DNA of 51,689 bases from Sulfurimonas sp. (GCA_021648285.1 JAKITC010000012.1:1-51689), one strand, 5' to 3'; counted from the first letter of the stretch, positions 16,096-25,902 are shown. Program-made: numbers and translations. Notes: generated by a model from the letters alone, not told the origin.

Positions 16096-17193
16096 TTAAA
16101 TTTTTCCGTACATCTCATTATAAAAACTAAGCGCATGTCTATCGCTCATAGATGCTATATAATCTGCTATAACTCTATGCTTGTTTTTATTTTCTAGTTG
16201 CTTGCAGTAAAACTCCGGCATCATCTTTGGCTCTTTCATTAGTCCACTATAGAGCCCCTTAATAGCCTGTTTTCCTGCAAACATTTTTATCATAATATCT
16301 TTATGCTGATAGAGCTTACTAAAGAGAAGTTTTTTAAGTTTTTTTATCTCTGTCTCTAGCTTTGGCTCAAATCCAATAGATAGCTCTGTTTTACTATCAA
16401 GAGTGGAACTGAGAATTTTACTGCTATCAATTCTATCTTTAGAGCATTCAATAAGCGAATAAACTAGATGATTAATCAAGTGTGAGCTGAAACGATAACG
16501 AAACATCTCATCTTCATCTTCAGAAATTCCCTCTTCTTCAACCTTATTTAAAACTTCTTGTATCAGTTCACTCTCTCTTAAATCATCAAAACTAATAAGC
16601 CCAGAATTTATACCATCATCTATGTCATGACTCATATATGCTATCTCATCCGCACGGTCAACCACCATAGCTTCTATTGATGGATGAGTCTCTAAGTTAA
16701 ACTGTTTATCAATTATTTGGGGTAAAAAACTTTTCTTATATGGGTATGAGTGCTTTAGTATCCCCTCTAAAGTTGCGAAGGTAAGGTTTAAGCCATCAAA
16801 GTTCTTATATCTTTTCTCAATAGATGAAACAACTCTAAAGCTCTGAAAGTTATGTTCAAAACCATTTTTAAAACCATCCTCTTTTAAACACTCATCAAGA
16901 GTGTCCCCGCCGATATGACCAAAAGGTGTATGTCCCAAATCATGAGCAAGAGCAATGGCTTCTGCCAGTGATTCATTCAGTCCTAGATGAGACGTGATTG
17001 AGCGGGCAATTTGAGAGACCTCAATAGAGTGAGTTAAACGGGTACGGAAAAAGTCACCCTCTTGATTTAAAAAAACTTGTGTTTTGTATTCTAGTTTTCT
17101 AAAATTACCAGAGTGAATAATTCTATCCCTGTCTCTAGCGTAAGGATTTCTGAAATCATGATTTATATGATGAAATCTATCGCTTGCTTGCAT
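16096..17193 (-). CDS. dgt: dGTPase-type HD phosphohydrolase
   Basis: The 365-aa protein is a dNTP triphosphohydrolase of the HD superfamily, which removes triphosphate from dGTP and tunes nucleotide pools. Metal ligands are visible: His55 in RLTHSIEVS, His84-Asp85 in ALAHDLGHTPFGHIGG, and a late Asp in ADEIAYMSHDIDDG. The N-terminal DRDRIIHSGNFRKLEYKTQV block is typical of dGTPases. It is slightly shorter than some members but covers the domain. It lies 6 bp after the PhnA-type gene. Together with thyX and nrdA/nrdB this window holds several dNTP-balance genes. Confidence 0.9.
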   Translation of the reverse strand: MQASDRFHHINHDFRNPYARDRDRIIHSGNFRKLEYKTQVFLNQEGDFFRTRLTHSIEVSQIARSITSHLGLNESLAEAIALAHDLGHTPFGHIGGDTLDECLKEDGFKNGFEHNFQSFRVVSSIEKRYKNFDGLNLTFATLEGILKHSYPYKKSFLPQIIDKQFNLETHPSIEAMVVDRADEIAYMSHDIDDGINSGLISFDDLRESELIQEVLNKVEEEGISEDEDEMFRYRFSSHLINHLVYSLIECSKDRIDSSKILSSTLDSKTELSIGFEPKLETEIKKLKKLLFSKLYQHKDIMIKMFAGKQAIKGLYSGLMKEPKMMPEFYCKQLENKNKHRVIADYIASMSDRHALSFYNEMYGKI

Positions 17194-17199
17194 CTGCTA

Positions 17200-17715
17200 T
17201 TACGACTTTTTAAGAAATTTTGTAAGGATATGAATCTTTACGCCATTCACTCGACCTTCTATATGTTGGGAATCATTTGCAACAAGACCTATGTTTCTAA
17301 CAGCTGTACCACGCTTAGCAGTAAAGCCAGTGCCTTTTACATCTAGATCTTTTGTTATTACAACTGTGTCACCAACTTGAAGTGTTACACCATTAGAATC
17401 TTTATAGACTAATTTTTCTTCATTGCTTATTCCGGCTTCTGCCCACTCTCTTTCACTATCTTCTAGATACATCATGTCAAGCAAGTCTTGACGACCCAGT
17501 GAGTTTAAAAGCCTGTAAGTTAAAACTTTTACGCCTGAATTTTCACTCCACATTGAGTCATTTAAACAATTAAAGTAATTTTCATCTAAGCTATCATTCT
17601 CTATTTGATCTCTACATGTAGAACAAAGTATTAAATTTGCCTTATTGTTTGCACCATCTACTAAAAAATCACCTAAATTCTCTTCACTGCCACATAATTC
17701 ACATATGTTACTCAT
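17200..17715 (-). CDS. phnA: PhnA/YjdM-type zinc-ribbon protein
   Basis: The 171-aa protein has an N-terminal zinc ribbon (CELCG near residue 5 and CSTC near 31). Its C-terminal domain carries the PhnA signature (LQVGDTVVITKDLDVKGTGF, then KRGTAVRNIGL, then VNGVKIHILTKFLKKS). Despite the name, PhnA proteins are not shown to act in phosphonate use in most bacteria, so the role here is unclear. A linker of about 75 aa separates the two parts, making it longer than the usual 110-aa form. Probably co-transcribed with dgt. Confidence 0.85.
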   Translation of the reverse strand: MSNICELCGSEENLGDFLVDGANNKANLILCSTCRDQIENDSLDENYFNCLNDSMWSENSGVKVLTYRLLNSLGRQDLLDMMYLEDSEREWAEAGISNEEKLVYKDSNGVTLQVGDTVVITKDLDVKGTGFTAKRGTAVRNIGLVANDSQHIEGRVNGVKIHILTKFLKKS

Positions 17716-17753
17716 ACTCTCACCTCATATTTTATTAATCAAATTATAGCCAA

Positions 17754-18917
17754 TTAAGCTTTCACTACTTTGTTTCTTCCAGCCTCTTTAGCCTTGTAAA
17801 GTGAATTATCAGCTCTTTTCATTACAGCAAACGGGTTTTTATCTTTAGAAGAGTTTTGAACAAGTCCAGCCGAGATATTCACATATATAGTCTTAGATTT
17901 CTTTTTATTTCTTACTACAAAAGCACTCGTTGCAATATTTTGTCTTAAAATATCTACATGTCCAAAACATTCATCCATCTCTTTTGATGAAAACAAGATT
18001 GTAAACTCTTCTCCACCATATCTGTAAGCTTTTCCACCGCCGCCTACTGCGGAGAGTTTGGAAGCAACCATCTTTAATACCTCATCTCCAGTATCATGTC
18101 CATAGGTGTCATTAAACTTTTTAAAATGATCAATATCAATCATAGCAAGAGAGTATTTTCTTCCCAGTTTTGCCATATCCTCTACAAGAGCCCTTCGCCC
18201 TGGCATAGATGTTAACTCATCATAAAAAGCAAGTCTGTATGTCTCTCTGATTAAGAGAATAAATATAATCATATCTATAGCCAAAAAAGTCATATCAACA
18301 AAGTATGGTGTTTTTAAAGAGTAAAGTCCAACAGAGTATGCAAGAAGAATTATTAAAAATGTTCCATTATAAATCAAATATCTATTAAATAGGACTAAAG
18401 CCGACATCACAAAGAAGACAAAAAGAGAAACAGCAACAGCTACATCTTTTAAAGGGTAAAATGAGATAGTGAATATTTTAAAATTTAACATGTTTTGTGC
18501 TAACTCATTTGGATAGTAAAGCAATAGAAGCACTGCTGCTACCTCTAAAATAACAAAAAGTATCTTCAAAATTCCCCAAATAGAAAAGAGCCCTCTCTCT
18601 TTTAAAACTAAAAATATCAAAAGATGTATGGGGTATATGATAGAAGAGTAATGAAAAAGCTGTGTTGCTTTTTGGGCACTGAGATATTCAAAACCTGCAT
18701 AAATTAAAATCAGCGGAGCTATTATAAAAATAAATTTGTTTCTATTAAAATGCCAAGACACCCATAAGATTATGATTGACAGTGCATAAAAAAGATATGA
18801 GGCTATACTGAATAAAAAGCTTGGCAGTTTTGCACTATAAAAAGCTATAAGTGCAAAAACTATATATATAAAGAGTGGTATAGCTATGTTTATAGCTATG
18901 AGTTTTAAAGAGTTCAT
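17754..18917 (-). CDS. Membrane-bound diguanylate cyclase (GGDEF)
   Basis: Residues 1-225 hold about seven hydrophobic segments. A GGDEF domain follows, with the start motif YDELTSMPGRRAL (232-244), the metal site DIDHFKKFNDTYGHDTGDEV (261-280) and the active-site loop RYGGEEF (299-305). All key residues for making c-di-GMP from two GTP are there. No RxxD inhibitory site is visible before the loop. The membrane part looks like a sensor module of unknown ligand. No flagellar or biofilm gene is adjacent. Confidence 0.9.
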   Translation of the reverse strand: MNSLKLIAINIAIPLFIYIVFALIAFYSAKLPSFLFSIASYLFYALSIIILWVSWHFNRNKFIFIIAPLILIYAGFEYLSAQKATQLFHYSSIIYPIHLLIFLVLKERGLFSIWGILKILFVILEVAAVLLLLYYPNELAQNMLNFKIFTISFYPLKDVAVAVSLFVFFVMSALVLFNRYLIYNGTFLIILLAYSVGLYSLKTPYFVDMTFLAIDMIIFILLIRETYRLAFYDELTSMPGRRALVEDMAKLGRKYSLAMIDIDHFKKFNDTYGHDTGDEVLKMVASKLSAVGGGGKAYRYGGEEFTILFSSKEMDECFGHVDILRQNIATSAFVVRNKKKSKTIYVNISAGLVQNSSKDKNPFAVMKRADNSLYKAKEAGRNKVVKA

Positions 18918-18931
18918 ACTAAAATATTAGC

Positions 18932-19159
18932 TTACTCTTTGCCGAATTTTAAGTCTTCTTTTTCAGTGCTTGACGATTTTGTTTTTGTTTTATCAAATGC
19001 TTTTTGAGCCTCTTCTTCACTGTAGTTTCTACAATTTTCCGGCATCTCGCCCTGCTCTGATGCGATCTTTCCACACATAGCAGCACTGACTGTAAAGTAT
19101 GAACACCCGCTTAACAACAGTGTAACTAAAAGAGTAGATATTAATATATATTTGTTCAT
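18932..19159 (-). CDS. Small lipoprotein
   Basis: The 75-aa protein starts MNKYILISTLLVTLLLSGCS, a clear lipoprotein signal with Cys19 in the LSGC lipobox. The mature part is small and polar, with Cys residues (AAMCGK, ENCRN) and a Lys/Glu tail. I chose ATG 19159 because it has AAGGA 12 bases upstream and starts the signal peptide; a longer in-frame start inside thyX does not. It lies 5 bp after thyX. Function is unknown. Confidence 0.75.
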   Translation of the reverse strand: MNKYILISTLLVTLLLSGCSYFTVSAAMCGKIASEQGEMPENCRNYSEEEAQKAFDKTKTKSSSTEKEDLKFGKE

Positions 19160-19164
19160 AATGA

Positions 19165-19998
19165 TTATTTCCTTTTGATGATTAAATCTAAATATTTTGA
19201 TGGTGTTTTTCTCATCATCTCTTGTGCCAACCATCTTATTTGGAAAAATGCGGCACCGCTATCTCTTAATGTAAGGTAGTTTTTCAGGCTTCTAAGATTA
19301 AAAGTCACTACCATGTCAACTTTTACATTATCGCTGATAATATGTTTGAAGGCATCACCGACATTACGCTTCTTTTTACCGGCTTGAAGTGACTCAAAAA
19401 GTCTCTTTGAGTCACCATTGAACTCTTCTAGCAGAGGGAGTGAACTTTTTGCTACAGCAATCTCATTAAAATCTTCTACTTTTGTAGATTGATACTTTAG
19501 CTTATCATAAATTGCACCTATCTCGATTTTATTATACTCTTCATCTGCTGTTACAAACATGTCAAAACCTAAAACCTTATCTATAAAGAATTCTTTATCC
19601 TCTGTTGTTTGTGAGGCTGTAAAAGCATTTATGACTGAGCTCATCGTATAGCGGGTACTTCTGACTGATATTGCCTGTATGCGATGACGCGCATGCTCTT
19701 GAAGCACACCTCTTGAAGTTCCACGAATTAAAAAACTAAGATTTGCATGCTCTAAAATAGAGTGGTGAAAATATGTCCAAGCCAAATCATCTAAAAGATT
19801 GGAATCTTCTATGGAGTTTATCTTCTGACATGTAGAATCATCCGGCATATGATTTTCAATATATTTAATAGATTCATTTTCACTGTTTTCAAATGAATCA
19901 TAACAAGTTCTAGCTGCTGCCTCAGACACACCAATACCGGTGTCTTGCATTAAGACTACTTCCGGTTTTGAATATTTTATGCCGTACATCTCTTCCAT
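19165..19998 (-). CDS. thyX: FAD-dependent thymidylate synthase ThyX
   Basis: ThyX methylates dUMP to dTMP with FAD and methylenetetrahydrofolate. The signature lies at residues 104-117 as RHRIQAISVRSTRY: the RHR, the late Ser and the Arg-Tyr end match the consensus, but the first Ser of the classical motif is Ala. The C-terminal LRSLKNYLTLRDSGAAFFQI and RWLAQEMM fit the substrate-binding helices. 277 aa is normal. The ATG has AGGA 7 bases upstream. The altered motif probably reflects a lineage form and not loss of function, since the rest is intact. Confidence 0.92.
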   Translation of the reverse strand: MEEMYGIKYSKPEVVLMQDTGIGVSEAAARTCYDSFENSENESIKYIENHMPDDSTCQKINSIEDSNLLDDLAWTYFHHSILEHANLSFLIRGTSRGVLQEHARHRIQAISVRSTRYTMSSVINAFTASQTTEDKEFFIDKVLGFDMFVTADEEYNKIEIGAIYDKLKYQSTKVEDFNEIAVAKSSLPLLEEFNGDSKRLFESLQAGKKKRNVGDAFKHIISDNVKVDMVVTFNLRSLKNYLTLRDSGAAFFQIRWLAQEMMRKTPSKYLDLIIKRK

Positions 19999-20050
19999 AA
20001 ACTCATCCTAGTTTGTATTAATGGTATTCTACAATAAAAAGCTTATAGAT

Positions 20051-20698
20051 TTACTTTTGGACACCATCTAGAACAGGAACAAAGTCACACTCTTCTAATT
20101 CCTCTTCTTCCAAAGAGTTTCCTGTTTTTCTAAAGCGGGTTATTATCTGCTTTAAGCCTTTTTGCATTGGAGCCACCAAAATACCGCCGTCTGCTAATTG
20201 TTCAAAAAGTTTTTGCGGTATCTCTTTTGCGGTTGCTGAAAAAAGAATCCTATCATATGGAGCATATTGAATCCAGCCATTTTGACCATCATCTGTTCTT
20301 GTATGAATATTATTAATATTTAGTTGCCTAAAACGTGACTTTGCTTCTATCATTAATCTATCTATTCTCTCAATGGTAAATACGCCACGAAAGAGATGAG
20401 ATAAGACTGCCGCTTGATATCCACTTCCGCAGCCTACTTCTAAAACTCTATCTGCGCCTTGTGGTTCCAAATATTGAGTCATTTTAGCTACTGTGAGAGG
20501 AGAACTTATCCATTGTGCGGAACCTAAGGGCAGAGCATCCAATTTATATGCATTATGTCTAAAACCGGCTGGAACAAAAGCTTCTCTGTTAGTTTTGGAC
20601 ATTGCATCTTTCACTTCAATACTCAGCGTAAATACCTTGTGGCAATCATCAGCCAAGCGTGCTATTTTTGTTGCTATTATTCTATTCAATACCAACAT
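20051..20698 (-). CDS. pcm: Protein-L-isoaspartate O-methyltransferase
   Basis: Pcm repairs isoaspartyl damage by SAM-dependent methylation. The 215-aa protein shows the family's substrate block (AFVPAGFRHNAYKLDALPLG, then SAQWISSPLTVAKMTQYL) and SAM motif I VLEVGCGSGYQAAVLS (about 95-110). The ILVAPMQKG strand (about 180) completes the fold. It overlaps the 3' end of the nitrilase gene by 17 bp, so the two are co-translated. Confidence 0.93.
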   Translation of the reverse strand: MLVLNRIIATKIARLADDCHKVFTLSIEVKDAMSKTNREAFVPAGFRHNAYKLDALPLGSAQWISSPLTVAKMTQYLEPQGADRVLEVGCGSGYQAAVLSHLFRGVFTIERIDRLMIEAKSRFRQLNINNIHTRTDDGQNGWIQYAPYDRILFSATAKEIPQKLFEQLADGGILVAPMQKGLKQIITRFRKTGNSLEEEELEECDFVPVLDGVQK

Positions 20699-21404
20699 CC
20701 ATATATCGTCTCATTGTTTCAATTTCTTTTTTATCATATTGTACTTCTAAGCAAGGCTTATTCCCGTTTCTTTCATCTTCGCCATGTGGTCTTATTATCC
20801 CACTCATTTTTGTGCACTCTTCGTTAAGTGAATCACTTGCTACTACGTAACACTGGTTGATAATTGCAAGGCTGTGCGTTAAAGCTTTAAAATGTTCAGT
20901 TCTCAATACTCCCCACCAAGATGGTACCGCTATTACATCGCAACCCTCTAATCTTTGCCATAACTCTTTAAAACGGAGTTCAAAACATATAAGCATCCCA
21001 ATCCTTATACCATCAACTTCAACAATTTTAATATCTTCATCGCTGCCCTCGGACATATATTTATGTTCATCTCCAAAACGAAAAAGTCTGGCTTTTGCAC
21101 GCTCATAAACAATCTCACCATCATAAAATATCTTTGCAAAATTAAAAATTTTACCATCTTTTTTTTCAATCATTGTCAGTATAATAATCTTATTTTTAGA
21201 AGCTTTTTTTATCTCTTGGTTTGCCACATGTGAAAACTCACAAACATCATCAAAGTTATCATAATCAAAACTACTCAAGCATACTTCCGGAGCGACAATC
21301 AAAGATTTACTCGGTGTTTGTTTTATTAGTTTTAATAGTGTTTGCAGGTTAGTGTTATAATCTGAAGTAGTTGTATCGAAAAGGAGTGAGCAGAGTTTAT
21401 ACAT
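20682..21404 (-). CDS. Carbon-nitrogen hydrolase (nitrilase superfamily)
   Basis: The Glu-Lys-Cys triad of the superfamily is visible in this 240-aa protein: Glu40 in IVAPEVCLSS, Lys104 in ERAKARLF, and Cys140 in MLICFELRF. The last motif is normally CYDLRFPE, so this is closest to the small omega-amidase / predicted amidohydrolase branches. The substrate (an amide such as a keto-acid amide) cannot be named. It overlaps pcm downstream. A terminator and an intergenic repeat separate it from nrdB. Confidence 0.85.
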   Translation of the reverse strand: MYKLCSLLFDTTTSDYNTNLQTLLKLIKQTPSKSLIVAPEVCLSSFDYDNFDDVCEFSHVANQEIKKASKNKIIILTMIEKKDGKIFNFAKIFYDGEIVYERAKARLFRFGDEHKYMSEGSDEDIKIVEVDGIRIGMLICFELRFKELWQRLEGCDVIAVPSWWGVLRTEHFKALTHSLAIINQCYVVASDSLNEECTKMSGIIRPHGEDERNGNKPCLEVQYDKKEIETMRRYMDVGIE

Positions 21405-21413
21405 TCATGTTCC

Positions 21414-21435
21414 TAAAAAGCACCAAGGTGCTTGA
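21414..21435 (-). terminator. Rho-independent terminator downstream of nrdB
   Basis: On the minus strand AAGCACC-TT-GGTGCTT is followed by a short T run (TGCTTTTTAGG). The hairpin core is the palindrome AAGCACCAAGGTGCTT at 21418-21433. It lies about 70 bp past the nrdB stop codon and just before the nitrilase gene. Confidence 0.65.
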
Positions 21436-21485
21436 GCTTTCTGCTGAAGAAAACCCAGCGTTAGCGTAGCAAAGATGAGCTTTGC
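21415..21485 (-). repeat. Modular intergenic repeat, copy 6 (divergent)
   Basis: Read on the minus strand it has CATCTTTGCTACGCTAACGC, then TGGGTTTTCTTCAGCAGAAAGC. The copy at 50.5 kb has CATCTACGTTAACACTAGGT, then TCTCTTAGCAGAGAGC, so the two share a module with several substitutions and a short gap. It overlaps the nrdB terminator. Confidence 0.5.
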
Positions 21486-21505
21486 TTATTTTGCGTTAGC
21501 TATGA

Positions 21506-22528
21506 TTAAAAGTCATCATCAAAGCTAAGGCTTCCTTTTGAGTAGTTTGCAACTGTTCCCTCAAAAAAGTTAGTTTTCTGATCATTAAATTTTGAAAAGT
21601 CATCAACCCATTTAATTGGGTTTTCAACATTGTAAAGTTTATCAAAGCCAACAGATGTAAGACGGTCATCTGCTAGATATTTAATATACTGCTCGATAAT
21701 TTCATCAGTAAGACCTAAAATTTGCCCCTGAGTAATATATTTACCCCATTGTACTTCAAGATCAACAGCCTCTTTAAACATCTCCAGTACTTCTGACTTT
21801 AACTGCTCTGTAAAGAGGTCCGCTCTCTCTTTTCTAAGAGTGTTTATAAGGTTTTGAAAAAGAACTAAGTGAGTCACTTCATCTCTTTGAATAAATCTGA
21901 TCATCTGTGCAGAACCAAGCATTTTACCGGAGCGAGCAAGTGTATATAAGTATGCAAAACCGCTATAGAAATAGATACCCTCTAAAATTTGATTTGCAAA
22001 ACAAGCTTTTACAAAATTATGTTCGGTTGGATTTGTGGAAAGTTCATCATATGTACGAAAGATTGCATCATTTTTGGTTTTTAGCATCATATCTGTTCGC
22101 CAAAGGTCATAAATTTCTTCAGAATTTGTTGAGATACTGTCAACCATAACAGCATAAGATTGCGAGTGAAGAGCCTCTTCAAAACTCTGACGAACCAAGA
22201 TAAGATTTATCTCAGCGGCTGTGACGTAAGGATTTACATTGTCTATAAGATTGTTTGTTTGTAGCGAGTCCATGAATATTAACTGTGAAAGTGCTTTATC
22301 GTAAGCATCTTTTTCTGACTGAGTAATAGTTTTATAATCATTTACATCACGAGTCATATCAACTTCTTTTGGGAACCATGTATTATTTAACATTACTTCC
22401 CAAAGATTATAAGCCCACTGATATTTGATATTATTTAGCTCAAATATCCCAGTTGGGTCACCGCCAAATACTTTTCTGTCATTTACATTTTCTGTTGACT
22501 CTGGATTATATATCTTTTTTCTGTTCAT
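21506..22528 (-). CDS. nrdB: Class Ia ribonucleotide reductase, small subunit
   Basis: NrdB holds the di-iron tyrosyl radical used by NrdA. The 340-aa protein shows the iron ligands Asp87 (FMDSLQ), Glu118 and His121 in [10 protein letters not shown], and Tyr125 four residues after that His, the position of the radical Tyr122 of E. coli. The second ligand set lies around [13 protein letters not shown] and [11 protein letters not shown]. The C-terminus is acidic and Phe/Ser-rich (SLSFDDDF), as needed to bind NrdA. It is monocistronic; nrdA is 20 kb away. The ATG has GGGG 6 bases upstream. Confidence 0.95.
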   Translation of the reverse strand: MNRKKIYNPESTENVNDRKVFGGDPTGIFELNNIKYQWAYNLWEVMLNNTWFPKEVDMTRDVNDYKTITQSEKDAYDKALSQLIFMDSLQTNNLIDNVNPYVTAAEINLILVRQSFEEALHSQSYAVMVDSISTNSEEIYDLWRTDMMLKTKNDAIFRTYDELSTNPTEHNFVKACFANQILEGIYFYSGFAYLYTLARSGKMLGSAQMIRFIQRDEVTHLVLFQNLINTLRKERADLFTEQLKSEVLEMFKEAVDLEVQWGKYITQGQILGLTDEIIEQYIKYLADDRLTSVGFDKLYNVENPIKWVDDFSKFNDQKTNFFEGTVANYSKGSLSFDDDF

Positions 22529-22554
22529 TTTTTACCCCAAAAATTTAATATATG

Positions 22555-22560
22555 ATTATA
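22555..22560 (-). promoter_or_regulatory. -10 element (TATAAT) of nrdB
   Basis: TATAAT on the minus strand lies 26 bp before the nrdB ATG, leaving a leader of about 20 bases that carries the GGGG ribosome site. The flanking DNA is very AT-rich. I saw no clear NrdR box. Confidence 0.5.
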
Positions 22561-22700
22561 GCTTGATGTATATTTTATTATTATAAAACTTAGAAATATA
22601 AAAATAACTTTATAAATTTATACCATTAAAATATACTATATTAAGCTAAAACAATATTGCCTATAATTAGCTAAATTAAATGCTTTCACTATAAATCATT

Positions 22701-22757
22701 TAGTACTTTGGCGCAGGTCCAAGCGAAGTAAGATGGACTTGTTCATCTTGTGGACAT
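22701..22757 (-). repeat. Modular intergenic repeat, copy 3
   Basis: Read on the minus strand: GTCCACAAGATGAACAAGTC, then CATCTTACTTCGCTTGGACC, then TGCGCCAAAGTACTAAA. AAGATG/CATCTT forms the same hairpin that copies 2 and 4 form with different bases, and CTTCGCTTGGACC matches copy 1. It lies between the divergent nrdB and msrAB genes and ends 20 bp before the msrAB ATG. Confidence 0.65.
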
Positions 22758-22777
22758 ATAATAAAAAGGGATAGCGT

Positions 22778-23722
22778 ATGAAAATTATTATTACTTTCAT
22801 ACTTCTGATAACAACAATGAATGCAATAGACTTAAAGCCTTGGGCTGGGAAAATAGAACAACTTAGTGATAAAGAAAAATATATAATAATCAATAAAGGA
22901 ACTGAGCGGCCTTTTACAGGTAAATACACCGATGAAAAATCAAATGGTATTTATACATGTAAACTGTGTGACACGCCACTTTATGATTCAAGCGATAAAT
23001 TCAGTTCGTCTTGTGGATGGCCAAGTTTTGATGATGCAATTCCTGGAGCCGTTAAGAGAGTGCCTGATGCTGACGGAAGACGTGTAGAAATCATATGTGC
23101 AAATTGTGGCGGGCACCTGGGTCATGTATTTGAAGGTGAGGGTTATACCCCTAAAAATACTAGACATTGCGTAAACTCAATCTCACTAAAACTTACTAAA
23201 AAAGCTGAAGTTAAAGATGATAATTTATCGCGTGCATATTTTGCTGGTGGATGTTTTTGGGGAGTTGAGTACTACTTGGAAAAACTTGATGGCGTAAAAG
23301 CTGTTTACTCAGGATTTATGGGCGGACATGTGAAAAACCCTAGTTATTATGAAGTGGTCAGAACAGATACTGGTCATCTAGAAGCTGTTGAAGTCATCTA
23401 TGATCCTAGTAAAATCTCTTATAAGCAAATCGCTAAAACATTTTTTGAGATTCATGATCCAACTCAAACAAATGGACAGGGTCCAGATATAGGTTCACAA
23501 TATCTGTCGGCAGTTTTTGTAAATAATGATAATGAAAAAAATACCGTTCGTGAATTAATAGGAAAACTTGAAGCAAATGGCTACAAAATTGCGACAAAAA
23601 TCCTTAATGCTCAAGAATTCTATGTCGCAGATGAAGATCATCAAAATTATTATAATAAAAAAGGCTCAAAACCTTACTGTCACGGTTATACAAAAAGATT
23701 TCAAACTAAGGAGAATAGGTAA
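22778..23722 (+). CDS. msrAB: Periplasmic methionine sulfoxide reductase B-A fusion
   Basis: The enzyme repairs both methionine sulfoxide epimers. After a signal peptide (about 1-16) comes an MsrB domain (about 27-140) with zinc cysteines Cys61/Cys64 and Cys107/Cys110 and catalytic Cys131 in RHCVNS. The MsrA domain (about 152-308) has catalytic Cys159 in GGCFWG and the GHLEAVEVIYDP block. B-then-A order in one chain occurs in Helicobacter and relatives. The signal peptide places it outside the cytoplasm. The ATG has GGGAT 7 bases upstream. Confidence 0.93.
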   Translation: MKIIITFILLITTMNAIDLKPWAGKIEQLSDKEKYIIINKGTERPFTGKYTDEKSNGIYTCKLCDTPLYDSSDKFSSSCGWPSFDDAIPGAVKRVPDADGRRVEIICANCGGHLGHVFEGEGYTPKNTRHCVNSISLKLTKKAEVKDDNLSRAYFAGGCFWGVEYYLEKLDGVKAVYSGFMGGHVKNPSYYEVVRTDTGHLEAVEVIYDPSKISYKQIAKTFFEIHDPTQTNGQGPDIGSQYLSAVFVNNDNEKNTVRELIGKLEANGYKIATKILNAQEFYVADEDHQNYYNKKGSKPYCHGYTKRFQTKENR

Positions 23723-23731
23723 CTATTCCCT

Positions 23732-23992
23732 TTAGTTAGCCGATTCTTTTGCCTTATTTTCATCAAACTCGTCTATGTTGTGAGACCCACTGTAGTTTCC
23801 AACAGACTTATCCATGGTCTCAACCATCTCATTTTTCCAATCAGTCGCACTGTCTCCTGTCTCATGAGAATAAACTATATAAATACCAATTAGTATCATA
23901 ATAAGCGCCATTTTACCATTGTTAGTTCGGTTAAAAGTAAAGGCCAATAAAACAAGTAAAATCAGGGAAGCAGGGTATAAAAATTCTTCCAT
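23732..23992 (-). CDS. Small membrane protein, unknown function
   Basis: The 86-aa protein has two hydrophobic segments (about 5-20 and 28-43) separated by a short NRTNNGK loop, then an acidic soluble tail rich in Asp/Glu/Ser. No family is recognised. It converges on msrAB (9 bp between the stops), and its start faces the 3' end of typA. Confidence 0.6.
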   Translation of the reverse strand: MEEFLYPASLILLVLLAFTFNRTNNGKMALIMILIGIYIVYSHETGDSATDWKNEMVETMDKSVGNYSGSHNIDEFDENKAKESAN

Positions 23993-24063
23993 CTTCTATC
24001 CTTCTAGTTATTTTGCAAAAGTATAACATAGATAGAGCAATTATGGTTTAGCACACGAAGAGG

Positions 24064-24090
24064 TTCCACATATGACAGACATATGTGGAA
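24064..24090. terminator. Perfect 11-bp hairpin past typA
   Basis: TTCCACATATG and its complement flank a 5-base loop. An A7 tract follows on the plus strand. For typA (minus strand) the T run precedes the hairpin, so it is not a textbook terminator; it may stabilise the 3' end or act from the other strand. Confidence 0.45.
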
Positions 24091-24099
24091 AAAAACTAA

Positions 24100-25902
24100 T
24101 TATTTACGAGAGTGTCTTTTTCTCTCTGCTTCTGTTAAAAATTTCTTACGAATACGAACAGATTTAGGAGTTACTTCAAGAATTTCGTCATCTTCAATCC
24201 ACTCTAATGCACGCTCTAGAGACATGTCACGAGGTGGAACAAGCTTGATAGCTTCATCAGCGCCAGATGAACGTACATTTGATTGAGCTTTACCCTTAAT
24301 AGGGTTAACAACTAGATCATTTGAACGTGAATGCTCACCAATAATCATACCTTCGTAAACTTCTGTTTGAACACTGATAAAAAGCACACCGCGGTCTTGA
24401 ATACCAAACAGTGAAAATGCCAAAGTAGAACCAGGAGTCATAGAGATAAGAGCACCATAAGATCTTGATTCAACAGAACCGGTGAATGGACGGAACTCTA
24501 AGAAAGAGTGATTCATAATACCTTCACCCTTAGTATCTGTTAAGAATTGTCCACGGAAACCGATAAGTGCACGAGCTGGAATTTCAAACTCAATCCTTTG
24601 GAAACCTTGACCCATCGGAAGCATAGATTTCATCTCAGCTTTACGCTTACCAAGACGTTCAATAACGCCACCGGATAATTCTTCAGGAACATCGATAACT
24701 AAATGCTCAAATGGCTCACATTTAACACCTTCTACCTCTTTAACGATAACTTCTGGACGAGAGATAGAAAATTCAAAATCTTCACGACGCATATTTTCAG
24801 CAAGTACAGTAATTTGAAGCTCTCCACGACCTGAAACTTTAAATTTACCCTCACCAACAACTTCAAGTCTCATTGCAACGTTTGTATTCATTTCAGACTC
24901 AAGACGTTCTCGAAGTTTGTTAGAAGTAACGTGTTTACCCTCTTTACCTGCAAGAGGAGAATCATTAACAGCAAAAACAACTGTTAAAGTAGGCTCTTCT
25001 ATGTGCATTGGGTCAAGTGGCATTGGGTTAGCCGGATCACATACAGTATCTCCAACATCAACAGTTTCCATCCCTGCAAACGCAACGATATCACCAGCTT
25101 CAGCTTCATTTATTTCCATACGGTTAAGACCAAGAAAACCAATAAGTTTAGAAATTTTACCTTTTACTAATGCACCATCAGCTTTTGCAAGCATGATATT
25201 GTCACCTTTTTTTACAACACCGTTGAAGATACGAGAAATACCTATCTTACCAACATAGTTATCATAATCTAGTGTAAATACTTGCGCTTGAGTATGATTT
25301 TCTCTGTCACCTTCAGGCTCAGGAACATGCTCTAAGATAGCATCAAAAATACATTCGAAGTCTCCATCAGGATCACTCATGTCCATTTTAGCCATACCAT
25401 CACGAGCAGCAGCATAGATAACTGGAAAATCTTGTTGATCATCAGTAGCACCCATTGCAGCGAAAAGGTCAAACATCTCATCAACAACACGTTCTGGATC
25501 TGCAGAAGATTTGTCGATTTTGTTAATTACAACAATTGGTTTTTTACCAAGTGCAAGCATTTTTTTAACAACAAACTTTGTTTGAGGCATAACACCCTCA
25601 TAAGCATCAACAAGTACTAAAACACCATCAACCATTTTAAGAACACGTTCAACTTCACCACCGAAATCTGCGTGACCCGGAGTATCAATAATGTTAATCT
25701 TGTGATCTTTGTAACGAATAGCTGTATTTTTAGAAAGAATCGTAATCCCACGCTCTTTTTCTAAATCATTACTGTCCATTGCTCTTTCTTCATGTGCCTC
25801 ATGAGCACCATATGTCCCTGACTGCTCTAATAGTCCATCAACAAGTGTAGTTTTACCATGGTCAACGTGTGCGATAACGGCAATATTTCTAATCTTTTGC
25901 AT
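24100..25902 (-). CDS. typA: Ribosome-associated GTPase TypA/BipA
   Basis: This is a 600-aa translational GTPase of the EF-G family that acts in ribosome assembly and stress adaptation. Visible motifs are G1 AHVDHGKT, switch [11 protein letters not shown]3 [12 protein letters not shown], and G4 VVINKIDK. The C-terminal part has the BipA-type [20 protein letters not shown] and [21 protein letters not shown] start at ATG 25902 ([12 protein letters not shown]), which has GGAGAAA upstream; the in-frame extension to 25929 includes that ribosome site and is rejected. Monocistronic. Confidence 0.95.
   Translation of the reverse strand: MQKIRNIAVIAHVDHGKTTLVDGLLEQSGTYGAHEAHEERAMDSNDLEKERGITILSKNTAIRYKDHKINIIDTPGHADFGGEVERVLKMVDGVLVLVDAYEGVMPQTKFVVKKMLALGKKPIVVINKIDKSSADPERVVDEMFDLFAAMGATDDQQDFPVIYAAARDGMAKMDMSDPDGDFECIFDAILEHVPEPEGDRENHTQAQVFTLDYDNYVGKIGISRIFNGVVKKGDNIMLAKADGALVKGKISKLIGFLGLNRMEINEAEAGDIVAFAGMETVDVGDTVCDPANPMPLDPMHIEEPTLTVVFAVNDSPLAGKEGKHVTSNKLRERLESEMNTNVAMRLEVVGEGKFKVSGRGELQITVLAENMRREDFEFSISRPEVIVKEVEGVKCEPFEHLVIDVPEELSGGVIERLGKRKAEMKSMLPMGQGFQRIEFEIPARALIGFRGQFLTDTKGEGIMNHSFLEFRPFTGSVESRSYGALISMTPGSTLAFSLFGIQDRGVLFISVQTEVYEGMIIGEHSRSNDLVVNPIKGKAQSNVRSSGADEAIKLVPPRDMSLERALEWIEDDEILEVTPKSVRIRKKFLTEAERKRHSRK

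Noticed and set aside
19160..19234. Longer start for the lipoprotein gene
   Set aside because: It would put 25 polar residues before a perfect lipoprotein signal peptide and overlap thyX.
19165..19998. ThyX inactive because the first Ser of its signature is Ala
   Set aside because: All other conserved residues and the C-terminal substrate helices are intact; more likely a lineage variant.
20493..20850. Several overlapping plus-strand frames across pcm and the nitrilase gene
   Set aside because: Low-complexity antisense frames lacking start signals; both minus-strand genes have intact catalytic motifs.
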